DNA of 64,000 nucleotides from Symbiodinium natans (GCA_905221605.1 CAJNDS010001602.1:710060-774059); one strand, 5' to 3'. Shown: positions 1 to 11,822, counted from the stretch's first letter. The notes: generated by a model from the letters alone, not told the origin. Program-made: numbers and translations.

Positions 1-535
1 TTGCCGCGGCCCACCCATCCGACCCAGGAGCCTAGAAAGGAAACATGAAGGGAGCCCAATGGGAGCCCAGCCCCCTTGCCGCGGCCCACCCATCCGACCA
101 AGGAGCCCAGAAAGGAAACATGAAGGGAGCTCAATGGAAGCCCAGCCCCGTTGCCGCGGCCCACCCATCCGACCCGCCCACAAAGTAAACATGAAGGGAG
201 CCCAATGGGAGCCCAGCCCCGTTGCCGTGGCCCACCCATCCGACCCAGGAGCCCAGAAAGGAAACATGAAGGGAGCCCAATGGGAGCCCAGCCCCCTTGC
301 CGCGGCCCACCCATCCGACCATGTTTCCTTTCTGGGCTCCTGGGTCGGATGGGTGGGTGGCGGCAACAGGGCTGGGCTCGCGTTGGGCTCCCTTTGTGCT
401 TTGGATGGGTGGGCCGCGGCAACGGGGCTGGCTCCAGCCCAGAAAGGAAAGATACGGGGCTGGGCTCCCATTGGGCTCCCTTCATGTTTCCTTTCTGGGC
501 TCCAGGGTCGGATGGGTGGGCCGCGGCAACGGGCG
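1..535. repeat. 75-bp minisatellite, head-to-head inverted
   Basis: Five direct units start near 1, 76, 151, 222 and 297, each opening with TTGCCGCGGCCCACCCATCC and containing AGAAAGGAAACATGAAGGGA. From about 321 the same unit appears as its reverse complement (GGGTCGGATGGGTGGG, then GCCGCGGCAACGGGG) for roughly three degenerate copies. The array is therefore one large imperfect palindrome pivoting near 320. ORFs here read through repeats on both strands and are not taken as genes. Confidence 0.93.
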
Positions 536-990
536 CTTTCCGCTTGTGGATTTCACAGACCAGGCCTATCAGACCTGGTGCCCAGAGGTTCCTGCAAGCA
601 AGTCAATGGTCAGTCAAAAACAATCGGGCAACTCTCCCGCCTTTTCAACAGAAGAACCTTGCGGCACTGGCAGGATCCTTGCCTGTGTATGTGAAGCATC
701 TCTTCGTACGTCGTGTAAGTTATACCTGCAAACAATTCTGGATTGTTTACTCAGAAAAAACTCATATTGCTGCAGTGCAGCAGTGTGGCAACAATCCTGA
801 CAATCCTGCAACTGAAGGTAGATAGTGTGCCAAAACTTTGTGTTTTTGTACCCAAGAGCTTTGAGAGCTTTGAAGCCAGCAGAACTGGACTAACCCCTTC
901 AGGCTCTAAGCAAAGCGCGAAGATAACAGAAAATCAGCCTTCAGGCTTCAGGCCAAGCGCGAAGCCAAAGAGCTTCAATCAGGCTTCAGG
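536..990. other. unassigned spacer between two arrays
   Basis: This stretch has no telomere-type motif and no convincing exon. From about 880 to 990 a short motif (AGGCTTCAGG with AAGCGCGAAG) recurs, which may be the degenerate front edge of the next array. I see no gene in it. Confidence 0.5.
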
Positions 991-3790
991 TGTTGTAACA
1001 GTTGCGGGAAAAGTTTTTTTTCCGCGTGTGGTGTGTAAAGAAGTAGGCTTTTTGTTTTCCTTTGTGAAAGCTCATCTGTGCGTTTCCACAGACGTACGCA
1101 GCTAGGTATCCTTTCTCACAATGCGGCAGTGTTGTAACAGTTGCGGGAGAAATGTGCATTTTTCCCGCGCGTGGTGTGTGCGGCAGCAAGATCCTGTGCA
1201 AGAGGCCCTGCGTTCGGTGCAGAAAAAATCGTCAACGGTTCCGTGCAAAGAAGGGTTTTTGTTTCCTTTGTAAACGCTCCTTTGTGCTTTCCACAAGCGT
1301 ATGCAGCTAGGTATCCTGTCTCGCAATGCGGCAGTGTTGTAACAGTTGCGGGAGAAATGAGCATTTTTCCCGCGCGTGGTGTGTGCGGCAGCAAGATCCT
1401 GTGCAAGAGGCCCTGCGTGCGGTCTGCGGAAAAAATCGTCAACGGTTCCGTGTAAAGAAGGCTGTTTGTTTCCCTTGTAAACGCTCATTTGTGCTTTTTC
1501 CACAAACGTATGCAGCAAGGTATCCTGTCTCGCAATGCGCCAGTGTTGTAACAGTTGCGGGAGAAATGTACATTTTTCCCGCGCGTGGTGTGTGCGGCAG
1601 CAAGAACCTGTGCAAGATGCCCTGCGTTCGGTCTGCGGAAAAAATCGTCAACGGTTCCGTGTCAAGAAGGCCTTTTGTTTGCTTTGAAAAAGCTTATTTG
1701 TGCTTTTTCCACAAACGTATGCAGCTAGGTATCCTGTCTCGCAACGCGGCAGTGTTGTAACAGTTGCGGGAGAAATGAGCATTTTTCCCGGGCGTGGTGT
1801 GTGCGGCAGCAGGATCCTGTGCAAGAGGCCTTGCGTTCGGTCTGCGGAAAAACTCGTCAACGGTTCCGTGTAAAGAAGGCCTTTTGTTTCCTTTGTAAAA
1901 GCTCATTTTTTTTAGAAACGTATGCAGCTAGGTCGGATCAGCAGCTAGGTATCCTGTCTCGCAACGCGGCAGTGTTGTAACAGTTGCAGGAGAAATGTGC
2001 ATTTTTCCCGCGCGTGGTGTGTGCGGCAGCAAGATCCTGTGCAAGAGGCCCTGCGTTCGGTCTGCGGAAAGAATCGTCAACGGTTCCGTGTAAAGAAGGC
2101 TTTTTGTTTCTTTTGTAAACGCTCATTTGTGCTTTTTCCACAATCGTATGCAGCTAGGTATCCTGTCTCGCAATGCGGCAGTGTTGTAACAGTTGCGGGA
2201 GAAATCAGCATTTTTCCCGCGCTTCTGCGGCAGCAAGATCCTGTGCAAGAGGCCCTGTGTTCGGTCTGCCGAAAAACTCGTCATCGGTTCCGTTTAAAGA
2301 AGTCTTTTTGTTTCCTTTGTAGAAGCTCATTTGTGCTTTTTCCACAAACGTATGCAGCTAGGTATATATCCTGTCCTGGAATGCGGCAGTGTTGTAACAG
2401 TTGCGGGAGAAATGTGCATTTTTCCCGCGCGTGGTGTGTGCGGCAACAAAATCCTGTGCAAGAGGCCCTGCGTCAGGTCTGCGGATAAAATCGCCAAAAG
2501 TTCCGTTGCGGCAACAAGATTCTGTGCAGCAGGCCCTTCGTTTCGTGTGCGGGAACAAAATCGCCAGCGGTTCCGTGTAAAGAAGACTTTTTGTTTGGTC
2601 TGTAAAAGCTCATTGTACTTTTTCCACAAACATATGCAACCAAGTATCCTGTCTCGCACTGCGGCAATGTTGTAACAGTTGCGACTGTTGCGGGAGAAAT
2701 GTGATTTTTTCCGCGCGTGGTGGCAGCAAGATCCTGTGCAGGAGGCTCTTCGTTCGGTCTGCGGATAAAATCGCCAACGGTTCCGTCGCGGCAGCAAGAT
2801 CCTGTGCAGCAGGCCCTTCGTTTCGTCTGCGCGAACAATCGCCAAGGGTTCCGTGTAAAGAAGGGTTTTTGTTTGCTTTGTATATAAATGCTCATTTGTG
2901 CTTTTTCCACAGACGTATGCAGCCAGGTATCTCGTCTCGCAACACGGCAATGTTGCAACAGTTGCGGGAGACACGTGCTTTCTTTCGCGCGTCGTGTGTG
3001 CGGCAGCAAGATCCTCTGCAGGAGGCCCTTGTGCAGGAGGTTCTTCACTCGGTCTGCGGAACAATCGTCAATGCTTCCGTGTACAGAGAGCTTGTTCTTT
3101 GCCTTATAAGCCAACAAATCCCTTCCTGCTTCTTTTGCCAAATATTCGCGGCAAAGTTCCCACTTTTTCCCGTGCGACAGCCAGCCGAACCGAATACTAA
3201 GCTCATTTGCGTTTTTCCACAAGAGTCTGAAGCAAAGGCCGCAATGCGGCAATGTTGTAGCAGTTGCGGGAAAGTTGTACATTGTTTCCGTGCGTGGTTT
3301 GTGCAGCAGCAAGATCCTGTGCAGGAGGAGGCCCTGCGTTCGTTTTGCGAAAAAAATCGTCAACAGTTCCATGTACACAGAGAGCTTGTTTTTTGCCTTG
3401 TAAGCAGACAAATCCCTTCCTGCTTTTTTTGGCCAAATAGTCGCGGCAAAGTTCCGCAGCAAGATCCTGTGCAGTAGGCCCGTCGTTCGGTCTGCGGAAA
3501 CAATCGTCAACGGTTCCGTGGAAGGAGGTCTTTTTTTGTGTGCTTTGTAAGCCGACAAGTCCCTTCCTGTTGTTTTTTGCCAAATATTGGCGGCAAAGTT
3601 CCCACTTTTTTCCCGAGCCGAATATGAAGCTGATTTGTGCTTTTTCCACAAACGTCTGCAGCACGGCCAGGTATCCTGTCTTGCAACGCGGCAATGTTGT
3701 AACAATTGCGGGAAAAGTATGTGTTTTTCCCGTGCGTGGTTTGTGCGGCAGCAAGATCCTGTGCAGGAGGCCCTTCGTTCTGCCGAATGC
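990..3790. repeat. 209-bp tandem array, about 12 diverging units
   Basis: The motif GTTGTAACAGTTGCGGG recurs near 990, 1131, 1335, 1543, 1754, 1973, 2184, 2392, 2670, 2953, 3251 and 3696. Spacing is about 205-215 bp in most of the first eight units, then 280-445 bp in degenerate units that gained extra sequence. Each unit holds a short hairpin (GCGGGAGAAATG, TG loop, CATTTTTCCCGC), a CGGCAGCAAGATCCTGTGCA box and a TTTTCCACAAACGTATGCAG box. Overlapping ORFs in all frames simply follow the repeat. No RNA or protein family was recognised. Confidence 0.93.
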
Positions 3791-4324
3791 TTAAACATTT
3801 TTCGCAGCATCTGCTGGCGAAGCCAGATTGGGTTCCAACGCATTCCATCTTGAACCGGTATGATTCGATGCATTCTGTTTGGGGTCTTCGCTGGTGTAAT
3901 TTGGTAGACATATACACATACTTTGTTTCTACGAGGCTTTTTAGCAAGCTAGGGCTTTTTACAGGGCGTATGGGACTTAGGGCTTTGGGGGTCTGAGGGC
4001 CCCGGGGTTTGATTGGGGCCGCTAACGCGTACATGTGAAGTTGCCTGGGCTGTTTAGGAGGCAGCCGGTTCAGCGCGTCTGGGTTGAAGGTGTAGGGCCG
4101 ACACATGCGGGCTTCCTAAGACCGAAGCCCTTAAGCCCTGAACCCCCCAAAGGGTTTAGGGTTTATGAGGGTTTAGGGTTTAGGGGAACCATCACATGAC
4201 AACACCCATAATCCTTAAACCCTCAAACCAATTAAAACCCTAAAAATTCCTTTAAACCCTTCACCTTAAAGCCCTACATACCCTTAAACCCTGAAACCCC
4301 AAACCATGAACCGCAGCTCCCCAG
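3791..4324. other. transition into telomere-repeat-rich intron sequence
   Basis: The 209-bp array ends and TTTAGGG/CCCTAAA-type sequence begins near 4140. A G-rich tract (4151-4182) is followed by a C-rich tract (4200-4305), the arrangement seen inside many introns here. No exon was identified with confidence. Confidence 0.6.
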
Positions 4325-4373
4325 GAGTCCAGTGGCCGGTGCCACCAAGGCGGAGGTGTGCACCAAGTGCGAG
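4325..4373 (+). CDS. GCC2/GCC3-type Cys-rich exon 1 (partial gene)
   Basis: After a CCCCAG acceptor, one frame gives AGATKAEVCTKCE, the C-x2-C core of a GCC2/GCC3 (ephrin-receptor-like) repeat. Such repeats occur in extracellular, disulfide-rich parts of large membrane or secreted proteins. A GC donor at 4374 would join it to the next exon as CTKCE-AGKWS, matching the C-x2-C-x2-G spacing of its neighbours. A GT donor at 4382 is the alternative. The flanks are C-rich upstream and G-rich downstream. The start of the gene is not visible. Confidence 0.6.
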
Positions 4374-4713
4374 GCCATGCCGTGACACGCCGGGGCTCCG
4401 GTTATACAAGGCACCCCTAAATGTAGGGTTTAGGGTTTTATTGGGGTTTTTAAAACCCTTAGCCCTATACCCTAAAACCCTCAAGTCTAGCTCCCTGAAC
4501 CCTGGCAGTGATACCACAGGGCTTAGATTTCCCCGAGATTAAGAGAAGAAAGGACACTGGGGACCTTAAACCTGCCAAAACCTTGACAGGCCTTCCGGTT
4601 CTGATGAGCCCTTAGAATCCTTAGATGCACTTGAGCAATGAGCCGTTTTGAGACCTTTGCAGCCCTGTAACACCCTCTGTACGCCAACCCTAAAACACGA
4701 AACGCTTTGCCAG

Positions 4714-4794
4714 GCCGGCAAGTGGAGCCCGCAGATTGGCGCCGTGACGGAGACCGTTTGTGTGTCCTGCACGGCAGGTCGCTACAACGAGAAG
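4714..4794 (+). CDS. GCC2/GCC3-type Cys-rich exon 2
   Basis: Acceptor TTTGCCAG and donor AAG|GTGCCA bound 27 codons in phase 0. The peptide reads AGKWSPQIGAVTETVCVSC, then TAGRYNEK. From the G before KW to the first C of C-x2-C there are 13 residues, the same spacing as in the next two exons when joined in order, which supports one gene with one repeat per exon. It is probably an extracellular domain; ligand and function cannot be inferred. Confidence 0.75.
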
Positions 4795-5100
4795 GTGCCA
4801 GTCGGAGGGGATCTAAGGTTGAGGGGTTGCGAGGCTTGTTTCTAAACACTGGCAGAGTGTCTGCAAAATGGAGATGCCGTCATCAAATTGCTTGCGTTGG
4901 CTCCTGTTGAAGTGTAAGCTGGCCAACACCTGTGAAGCTACAAACCGCAGCAGCCCAAAACCCTTCAGCCCTCAAGTCCTCAACGTCGGCATCTCCCCAA
5001 AACCCCCTGCCCCCCAACTAACTGACCTCTGGGGGGTTCAAGAACCTAAAGACCCTAAGCCCTATAAACCCTGAAGCCCAGCCACTCCAAAATCTCGAAG

Positions 5101-5160
5101 GTTGGCTCCTCCGGCTTCGAAGCCTGCATCTCCTGCAAACCTGGCACCTGGAGTGGCAAG
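5101..5160 (+). CDS. GCC2/GCC3-type Cys-rich exon 3
   Basis: The acceptor CTCGAAG precedes a phase-0 frame reading VGSSGFEACISCKPGTWSGK. Joined to the previous exon (GRYNEK) it restores G-x13-C-x2-C-x2-G. A GC donor at 5161 (GCAGAG) fits the end; a GT donor inside GAGTGGC is the alternative. Confidence 0.72.
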
Positions 5161-5647
5161 GCAGAGGGGGCGAAGAAGTTTTATGGCTGGTTTGGGTGGT
5201 TCAGGGGCTGAGAGCTAAAACCCTAAACCCCCTAAACCCCCTAAACCCGATGGCCTACTTTGCTCTAGGGATGGGTTCGCTTTGTCTTTCAGGCTGCCGT
5301 TAGCCGCGTACCCCCAAACACCTATAAAAAACCTAAGGGCTAAGGCGGCTAAGGGCCAAGGGTGTAGTTCTGGGGTCGGAACAGAAGGCAGACCTAAAGC
5401 TCATGTGCACGTGAATTTGCAGGCGAAGAGGTTACAGTGGCACGCTACTAGCGCGTACGATTGCGCGCCCGTGCTTTCTTGAAGCTTCCAGAATTTCGCT
5501 ACTGAGCTGTCCAACCCCCCCCTAAACCCGAAGCCTTGAACCAGCTGCTCCGATTCCCCAAACCCTAAACCCCAAACCTAAACCCTAAACCCTGTATAAA
5601 CCCCAAACCCTAAACCCTAAACCCCAAGCATTCCCTTACTCTTTCAG

Positions 5648-5704
5648 ATCGGTGCGGACACGGTGAGCGTGTGCGAGGCTTGTCCAGCAGGCACCGCCCT
5701 CGGG
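5648..5704 (+). CDS. GCC2/GCC3-type Cys-rich exon 4
   Basis: A pyrimidine-rich acceptor (CTTACTCTTTCAG) is followed by IGADTVSVCEACPAGTALG in phase 0. Joined to exon 3 (GTWSGK) the G-x13-C spacing is again kept. The upstream intron end is CCCTAAA-rich and the downstream intron is TTTAGGG(G)-rich. The donor is unclear (GC near 5705). Confidence 0.72.
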
Positions 5705-5740
5705 GCCCCCCTTCAGGACTTTGGGTTTTGGGGTTTAGGG

Positions 5741-5940
5741 CTTTAGGGGTTTAGGGGTCTAGGGGTTTAGGGGTTTAGGGGTTTAGGGGTTTAGGGGTTT
5801 AGGGGTTTAGGGGTTTAGGGGTTTAGGGGTTTAGGGGTTTAGGGGTCCAGGGTGCAGGGTTTTGGGGTTTAGGGTTTAGCATAGGGCACCGATCCCGGCA
5901 GTCTGGGGAGGGGGGGGGCTCTACCTGCGAAACGGTTTTA
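5741..5940. repeat. TTTAGGGG octamer array in an intron
   Basis: About a dozen tandem copies of the 8-bp variant TTTAGGGG (extra G relative to the 7-bp telomere unit) fill 5741-5846, followed by ordinary TTTAGGG. The block directly follows exon 4 in the direction of transcription. Confidence 0.95.
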
Positions 5941-6543
5941 CGGCGCTTGAAGTTCAGAGAACCCTAAACCCTAAACCCTAAATCCTAAACCCTAACCTTA
6001 GGGCCCAGTTCTGGAGGTTGCTCAGAGCCCAGAGCTTCGACCCTGTGCCTTGCTAATGCCCACAAGAGGCTTAGGGTTTAGGGTTTGGTGTTTGGGGTTT
6101 AGGGTTTAGGGTTACCTCTAGACAAGAACCCTCCCTAAGCCGTAGAGAAGCCCGAACGATGAAGTCTCGAATGAAGCTCTAAATGCGAAGCCTTTGAGAA
6201 GTATAAACCCTAGGTACGCAGTCTTGCCTTGCCTAAACACGAGGTCCCAAGTATGAAGCCCCAAGTGAGAAGCCCTACAAATGATGAAAGATCCCCAGAA
6301 AGAATAAACGCTCAGCCCTCCAACACCAGGACCGGAGATGCCCAAGGGATCCTCTGATACCGTGAGCCAGAACAAAACCGAAGAAGCAACAAAATAAGCC
6401 CTGAACCCCCAACATACGCGAATAACGTGTGCAAAAGTCTCGACCCGAAGCCCTCCCCAAAAAAGTTCTGACCCCCCCTCCCCGCCCCCGCCCCCAAACA
6501 AACAAAAATCTGCAATGAACCCAATAGGCTCCCTGAGATTCAG

Positions 6544-6603
6544 GCAAGTGGAGCCCCGCAATGGGCGCTACGTTTCCCGAGACCTGCGCCAGCTGCCAGC
6601 CGG
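6544..6603 (+). CDS. GCC2/GCC3-type Cys-rich exon, phase 1-1
   Basis: Acceptor GATTCAG and donor G|GTGGGG bound 60 bp. With a G from the previous exon the frame reads GKWSPAMGATFPETC, then ASCQPG. The exon starts and ends in phase 1, so it could be duplicated or skipped without a frameshift. The spacing matches exons 2-4. A different phase class from exon 2 suggests that at least one intervening exon (5.9-6.5 kb) was missed or has decayed. Confidence 0.75.
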
Positions 6604-7708
6604 GTGGGGGCCTCAGGGATCGCATAGGGTTCTCTAGGGGTTCTTAAATGATTCAATAGGTTTTCGTTTCGATTTTGTACGTTTAGGGTACAGAAGGGTT
6701 CAATGAGAGTTGATGGAGGTTGTGTTTTGTAGGCTTAATCGGGTTGGCTCGGGTGCTCTTTCGCTGGCATATGCGTAGTTGGAGCTTGCCATCAAGCACA
6801 AAGCAGCCGCCGGCCGGCAAGCAGGAGCATGCAGAATCTATCTTGGAACGTAGACCCCTGGACATGCATGGACCCCAGTTGCCCGGAACCTCCACTAGAA
6901 TGTGTAGTTCCTAATCGGGTTAATTCTGTAAGGGCTTTAAGGGTGGTACCATGTCATGGGTCCATGGCGACTAAGTGAAACACATCGCACCTTCGTATGC
7001 GGGATACGGATGAGGGTTTCTTCAGGCTGCAGCATCTTGGGTTCACAAGATTTCAAGGACAAATTGTTAAAGCCAGTGATCCTATTACAGCTCCTTAAAG
7101 GGCTAAGTATTGGCATATCAGCGACCAGAACTCTCACCTCTATAGTGAAACTCACACCGCTGACGGCTGGCTCCCGAAGAGGCCCCTGCTGATCAGGGGG
7201 CCGAAGAAGGCAAGGAGACCAAGGCCCCCTAAACCCTGAACCCTACAAACCCTACATCCTAGGCCCTAAACCCCGCCCCCTGGTGGAGAATCTCAAGGCG
7301 GAGTGGCCTGTATTGTCCTTTGGACAAAGGACATCAAGGAAGAGCGAGGGTTTGTTGGGCTTATAGGGTAGGGCTTACCGAGCCTGACTGAGAAGGCTTA
7401 GAGGCCTTGGACGGTTCATAGCGCGCAGGGCTGTAGGGTCCATAGGATGTATGGCTTTAGGGCTTTAGGGTTCATAGGGCTGAGGTCTGAAGCTGGAGGG
7501 TTGACGGCTAAGAATTTAGGGAATTTGGGCTTCAAGGGGTATGTAGGGCTAAACCCTGAAGCCCTGAAGCCCTAAACCCGACACTACACCTCCTCGTTCG
7601 TTTCTAGGCATGCCCTCACTATCTGAGGCCGTCCTGAGGACACCGAAACTCAAGGAAAGACCCAGCAAACCAAAACTCCAGGGAAAATCAGTGCCTCCAA
7701 GCTCCAAG
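6604..7708. other. intron-like sequence, no exon established
   Basis: Degenerate TTTAGGG/CCCTAAA motifs are scattered here. Short open stretches near 6775-6870 and 7270-7370 were inspected but lack convincing splice sites with a recognisable frame. Confidence 0.5.
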
Positions 7709-7770
7709 GAACCTGGAGCAGCACAAAGGGTGCCTCCGCCCAGGCACTGGGCTTTGTGCCACTTTCGGGG
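7709..7770 (+). pseudogene. decayed GCC2/GCC3 exon
   Basis: After CTCCAAG the phase-1 frame reads GTWSSTKGASAQAL, the usual first half of the repeat. Where the C-x2-C should follow, the frame gives GFVPLS instead. The alternative frame over the same bases gives ALCHFR, so a small indel plus a Cys to Trp change would explain it. Either this is a dead exon or the true donor lies before 7755. Confidence 0.4.
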
Positions 7771-7789
7771 GTTTCGGGCTTCAGGGGTT

Positions 7790-8719
7790 TCAGGGGATTG
7801 TGCGGATGATTAGGGGTTTTTGGGTTCGAGGCTTTCTAGCCAGGGGCCTCTTGAGGTTCAGTTTAGGGGTTTGGAGAACGCAGTGGGCACATGATGGGAA
7901 GCCGCAATCCTGGTACTGATATTCCAACCAGATGCCCATGATATAATTAGTCTGAAGCTTCCCTTTTGGGGGGTTTCCATACATCTTCCCCGAACTACAG
8001 CTTAAAACCCTAAACCCTAAACTTCATCAACCCTAAACCCTAAAACCCTAAGCAAAAACCCCAAGCCGTGAACCCCATACCCGAAAGCCTTGACCATTTG
8101 TTGTCATGGTCGGCCGTGGATTGTGCAAACCTTAGCCGACCTGTATAGCACCTGTAGTTTAAGCCCTGAATCTTACGTTGTACCCCAACCCTAAAACCTA
8201 AACTCCAAACCAAAAGAAGAAACGCTGTATGGTGCCCCCCCCCTCCCCCCCCCCCCCCCTACTCCCATGGTCCGGGTCCCCCTGTTTTGGGCTTTGGGGC
8301 CTTCACGTAGGGCTTTAGGGTTTAGGGTTTGGAGGTTTTACTTGGGGCTTTAGGGTTTAGGGTTTGGGTTTGCTTAAGTTTATAGGGTTTAGGGCGTTGG
8401 GGTTTTCAAGGTTTTGTGGGTTTTGGTCTCCTCGGGCACTGTAGTGAGAATACATTTAAGCGTTTGCTTGGGTAGCAGGTGTTAGAGTATGGGGTATAGG
8501 GTTTGCATGAGGTTGTTGGTTTTGAATGTTGGGGGGTAAGGCAACTGGCACGCAACACGGCACCATAAAAACCGTCTATATGCCCTTTAAAGAAGCCTAC
8601 AAAGACCCTCCTCAATCCAGACTCCAAGAACCAAAACCCTTGAAACCAAAACTCTGAACCCTAAACTCTGAACCCTAAACCCCAAACCCTAAACCCAAAA
8701 CCCAAAGCTCCCTGTGCAG
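7790..8719. repeat. telomere-repeat-rich intron with poly-C run
   Basis: Degenerate CCCTAAA tracts (7985-8070, 8630-8710) flank TTTAGGG tracts (8300-8420). A C homopolymer with one T run occupies about 8238-8261. No exon seen. Confidence 0.7.
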
Positions 8720-8778
8720 ACCTTCTGTGAGAAATGCGGCCCGGGGAAGTACAGCGAGGCCGGCACTGGCTCTTCCGG
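8720..8778 (+). CDS. GCC2/GCC3-type Cys-rich exon
   Basis: Acceptor CCTGTGCAG is followed by TFCEKCGPGKYSEAGTGSSG, with C-x2-C-x2-G-K-Y. The TGSSGF ending resembles the VGSSGFEAC start of exon 3, so the next exon should begin close to EAC. The donor is a GT at 8779 or slightly earlier. The upstream intron is C-rich and the downstream intron G-rich. Confidence 0.68.
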
Positions 8779-9079
8779 GTTTTGAGCTGCATCTTAGGGT
8801 TTGCGGCGTAGGTTGGGGTTTAGGGTTTCGGGTTTCCGTAGAGGGTACCTGAAGCCCTAGAAAGGGCTCTGCGTTTTCTTAGCTGTGACGTCCACACCAT
8901 GGTCCGTTTTCCGTCCGTAGATCAAGCGGATCGCTTCAGCCGTTTCAACCCCTGACTCACCATGTCTCACCAGTGGTCACCACACCACAACCCTAAACCC
9001 TAAACCCCATAAAGGGTCATGACGAGCCTCTGTAGAAAGTAGAAGCGCTCATTAAAGTGAATCAGCTCCGTTTGCCGCC

Positions 9080-9696
9080 ATGAGCTCGGCTGCTCCTGGC
9101 TCTGAAGGCCCCGAAGCTAAACGGCCGCGGCGCGAAGACACCATAGACCTCGATGTGGGAGGCACTCCATTCCGCACCACGAGAATGACGTTGCAGAAAT
9201 CCCCGTTCTTTGCCAACCTTCTCGAGTCTGGGTTTGGCAAGTTAAGTCATTGTTGCTTAATTGCTTGTTTTTCTTTGGCCTAGGTCGTATAGAAGGGGAT
9301 AGCTTTTTTTGCTCGATGTCCATGTTGTTTCAGAAGACCTCCGAGGCTTGCGGGGGCGAGGGCCCTGTCTTCGTTGACCGCTGCCCGCAGCTCTTTGCCC
9401 ACGTGCTCCAATTTTTGCGCACTGGGCGCGGTCCGCGGTGTGCAACGCTTGCGGAAAGCGATGCTCTCGCAGGAGAGTTCGACTTCTTCGGGCTCGACGA
9501 CTCGCAGATCTCCTTACCGGAGCAGGTGGTGCTCACTGGGCAGTACTATTGGCACAACTCCAAGGAGACAGCGGTCCACGCAAAGGTGGAGGCTTACCTG
9601 GATGAGGGATTTCAGATCAAACACCTGTCGTCCTTCGCAGGCATGGTGGAGGCAGAAAATGGCGTGGCTGGGTGCACATTCGTGCTGGAGAAATGA
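9080..9696 (+). CDS. BTB/POZ (KCTD-like T1) domain protein
   Basis: Exons 9080-9236 and 9284-9696 join in frame to 189 residues. The 47-bp intron uses a GC donor (G|GCAAGTT) and the acceptor GGCCTAG|G; a GT donor at 9241 would break the frame. The ATG lies in GCCGCCATGAG. A basic tract (KRPRR) follows a short N-tail, then IDLDVGGTPFRTTRMTL, the first strand and helix of the T1-type BTB fold. FVDRCPQLFAHVLQFLRTGR and EFDFFGL are its conserved second half. About 20 extra residues (SFFCSMSMLFQKTSEACGGE) lie between the halves, and a C-terminal segment of about 65 residues has no recognised domain. BTB domains of this type oligomerise and often serve as Cullin-3 adaptors or channel assembly domains; which applies here cannot be told. 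It has only one tiny intron, unlike its neighbours, and lies between Cys-rich exons on the same strand. Confidence 0.9.
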
Positions 9697-9850
9697 TGCA
9701 AAGGCATGAAACTCGTGGCACTTGGGTGCTTGTGGAACTACCCTTGTCTGTGGCCCGCTTCACGAACAGTTGGCCTGACTCATGTCAGGCAAGGTCGGGC
9801 TTGGCTGCTATGCAGCTCAGAATTTCCGAGTGTCGGGCGAAAGACGGGCA

Positions 9851-10568
<718 letters not shown>

Positions 10569-10954
10569 TTGCAGTCTTTGTGATGGGCACTTGTGCCAGT
10601 TTACCGCCAGGACGCAGGACAAGAAAAGGCTCTCGCAAACGACATGTTTGCTGATTGAAGGGCTCCGTGGAAACTTATTCTCAGGGCGTTTTGGGCCTGG
10701 TGCCTGGTGGGGTAGAACAGAGGCAGAATCGTCGGTTTCAGAGTGGCAGCATTCCAGTACCGAGCCAAGCAAGTTGGCAAGTCCAACGCTGGTTAGGACC
10801 TCACGTCTGCCTCTTGGCCCTGAACCTTCCCGTTCCGGCGTTCATTCGGAGGTGTTGAGGGTCGTAGTTTGTTTGCTACACACTCGAACCTAAAACATAT
10901 GCCCCAAAGCCTCAACCCCTTGAGCCCTAGCCCCACACCCGAACACTCCGGGAG

Positions 10955-11023
10955 GTGACGGCAGCGACGAGTGAGGCCACCTGCACGAAATGCGGCAAGG
11001 GAACGTACCAGCCTGGCGCCCGG
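10955..11023 (+). CDS. GCC2/GCC3-type Cys-rich exon
   Basis: From an AG|G acceptor (CGGGAG|GTG) the frame reads VTAATSEATCTKCGKGTYQ, then PGAR, ending at CGG|GTTTGC. The C-x2-C-x2-G-T-Y core matches the exons at 4.3-8.8 kb. It lies beyond the BTB gene, so either the Cys-rich gene spans it (nested gene) or this is a second gene. Confidence 0.65.
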
Positions 11024-11352
11024 GTTTGCGGTTTAGGGTTTAGGGTTCAGGGCTTGGGGCTTAGGGTTTGGGGTTTAGCGCTGCGCGTTGTTTTTTTTGT
11101 TCGGTATCTTGGGTAAAGAATTTACAGAGTCGGTTAGGCTTTGGAGCTTGTTGTTGCAGCCGTTTTGCTTACGTATACCCTAAACCTTAAATTAAAGCCC
11201 TAAACTCTAGGCCCTAACCCAAGACTGAACCCTAACCCAAGAATAGATGTGTGTGTATATATATACATGTATTACCTACATATACATATATACATATTAT
11301 AAGGGGGTTGCCCCACCCCCTCCCCCCAATGATCTGGGTTTTGTTTTTGTAG

Positions 11353-11467
11353 TAAGAAAGCCCTCGTAATTATCAAGAAGCATGACACGCTGAGAATGTA
11401 TGGCAAAGTCCATTTTCTGTTGGTCGGCTCCTATATGAAAACCCGTGCAAAAGTCGTGGTCGTTGAA
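11353..11467 (+). CDS. candidate exon, unrecognised
   Basis: The acceptor GTTTTGTTTTTGTAG is followed by an open frame, KKALVIIKKHDTLRMYGK then VHFLLVGSYMKTRAKVVVVE, that runs straight into the GTTGCT/GCT repeat. A GT donor at 11468, at the edge of the repeat, would place the whole triplet repeat in an intron. The product is not recognised. Confidence 0.5.
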
Positions 11468-11699
<232 letters not shown>

Positions 11700-11822
11700 G
11701 ACGAACACTGCTTAAAAGAAGAAGTGGGGGGGCAATGCCTTGAAACCCAAAACGCAAAGCGCAGAACCTGCTAGCCTAAGGCCTTAACCCCGATACATTA
11801 AACTCCCATTTACGTTTTGCAG

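Noticed and set aside
1102-3873. ORFs up to 466 codons over the 209-bp array
   Set aside because: Overlapping ORFs in all frames on both strands with repeat-derived segments; no domain and no conserved frame.
6001-6072. Possible Cys-rich exon between CCCTAAA and TTTAGGG tracts
   Set aside because: The flank polarity fits, but the C-x2-C core is broken by a stop or frameshift and no frame is convincing.
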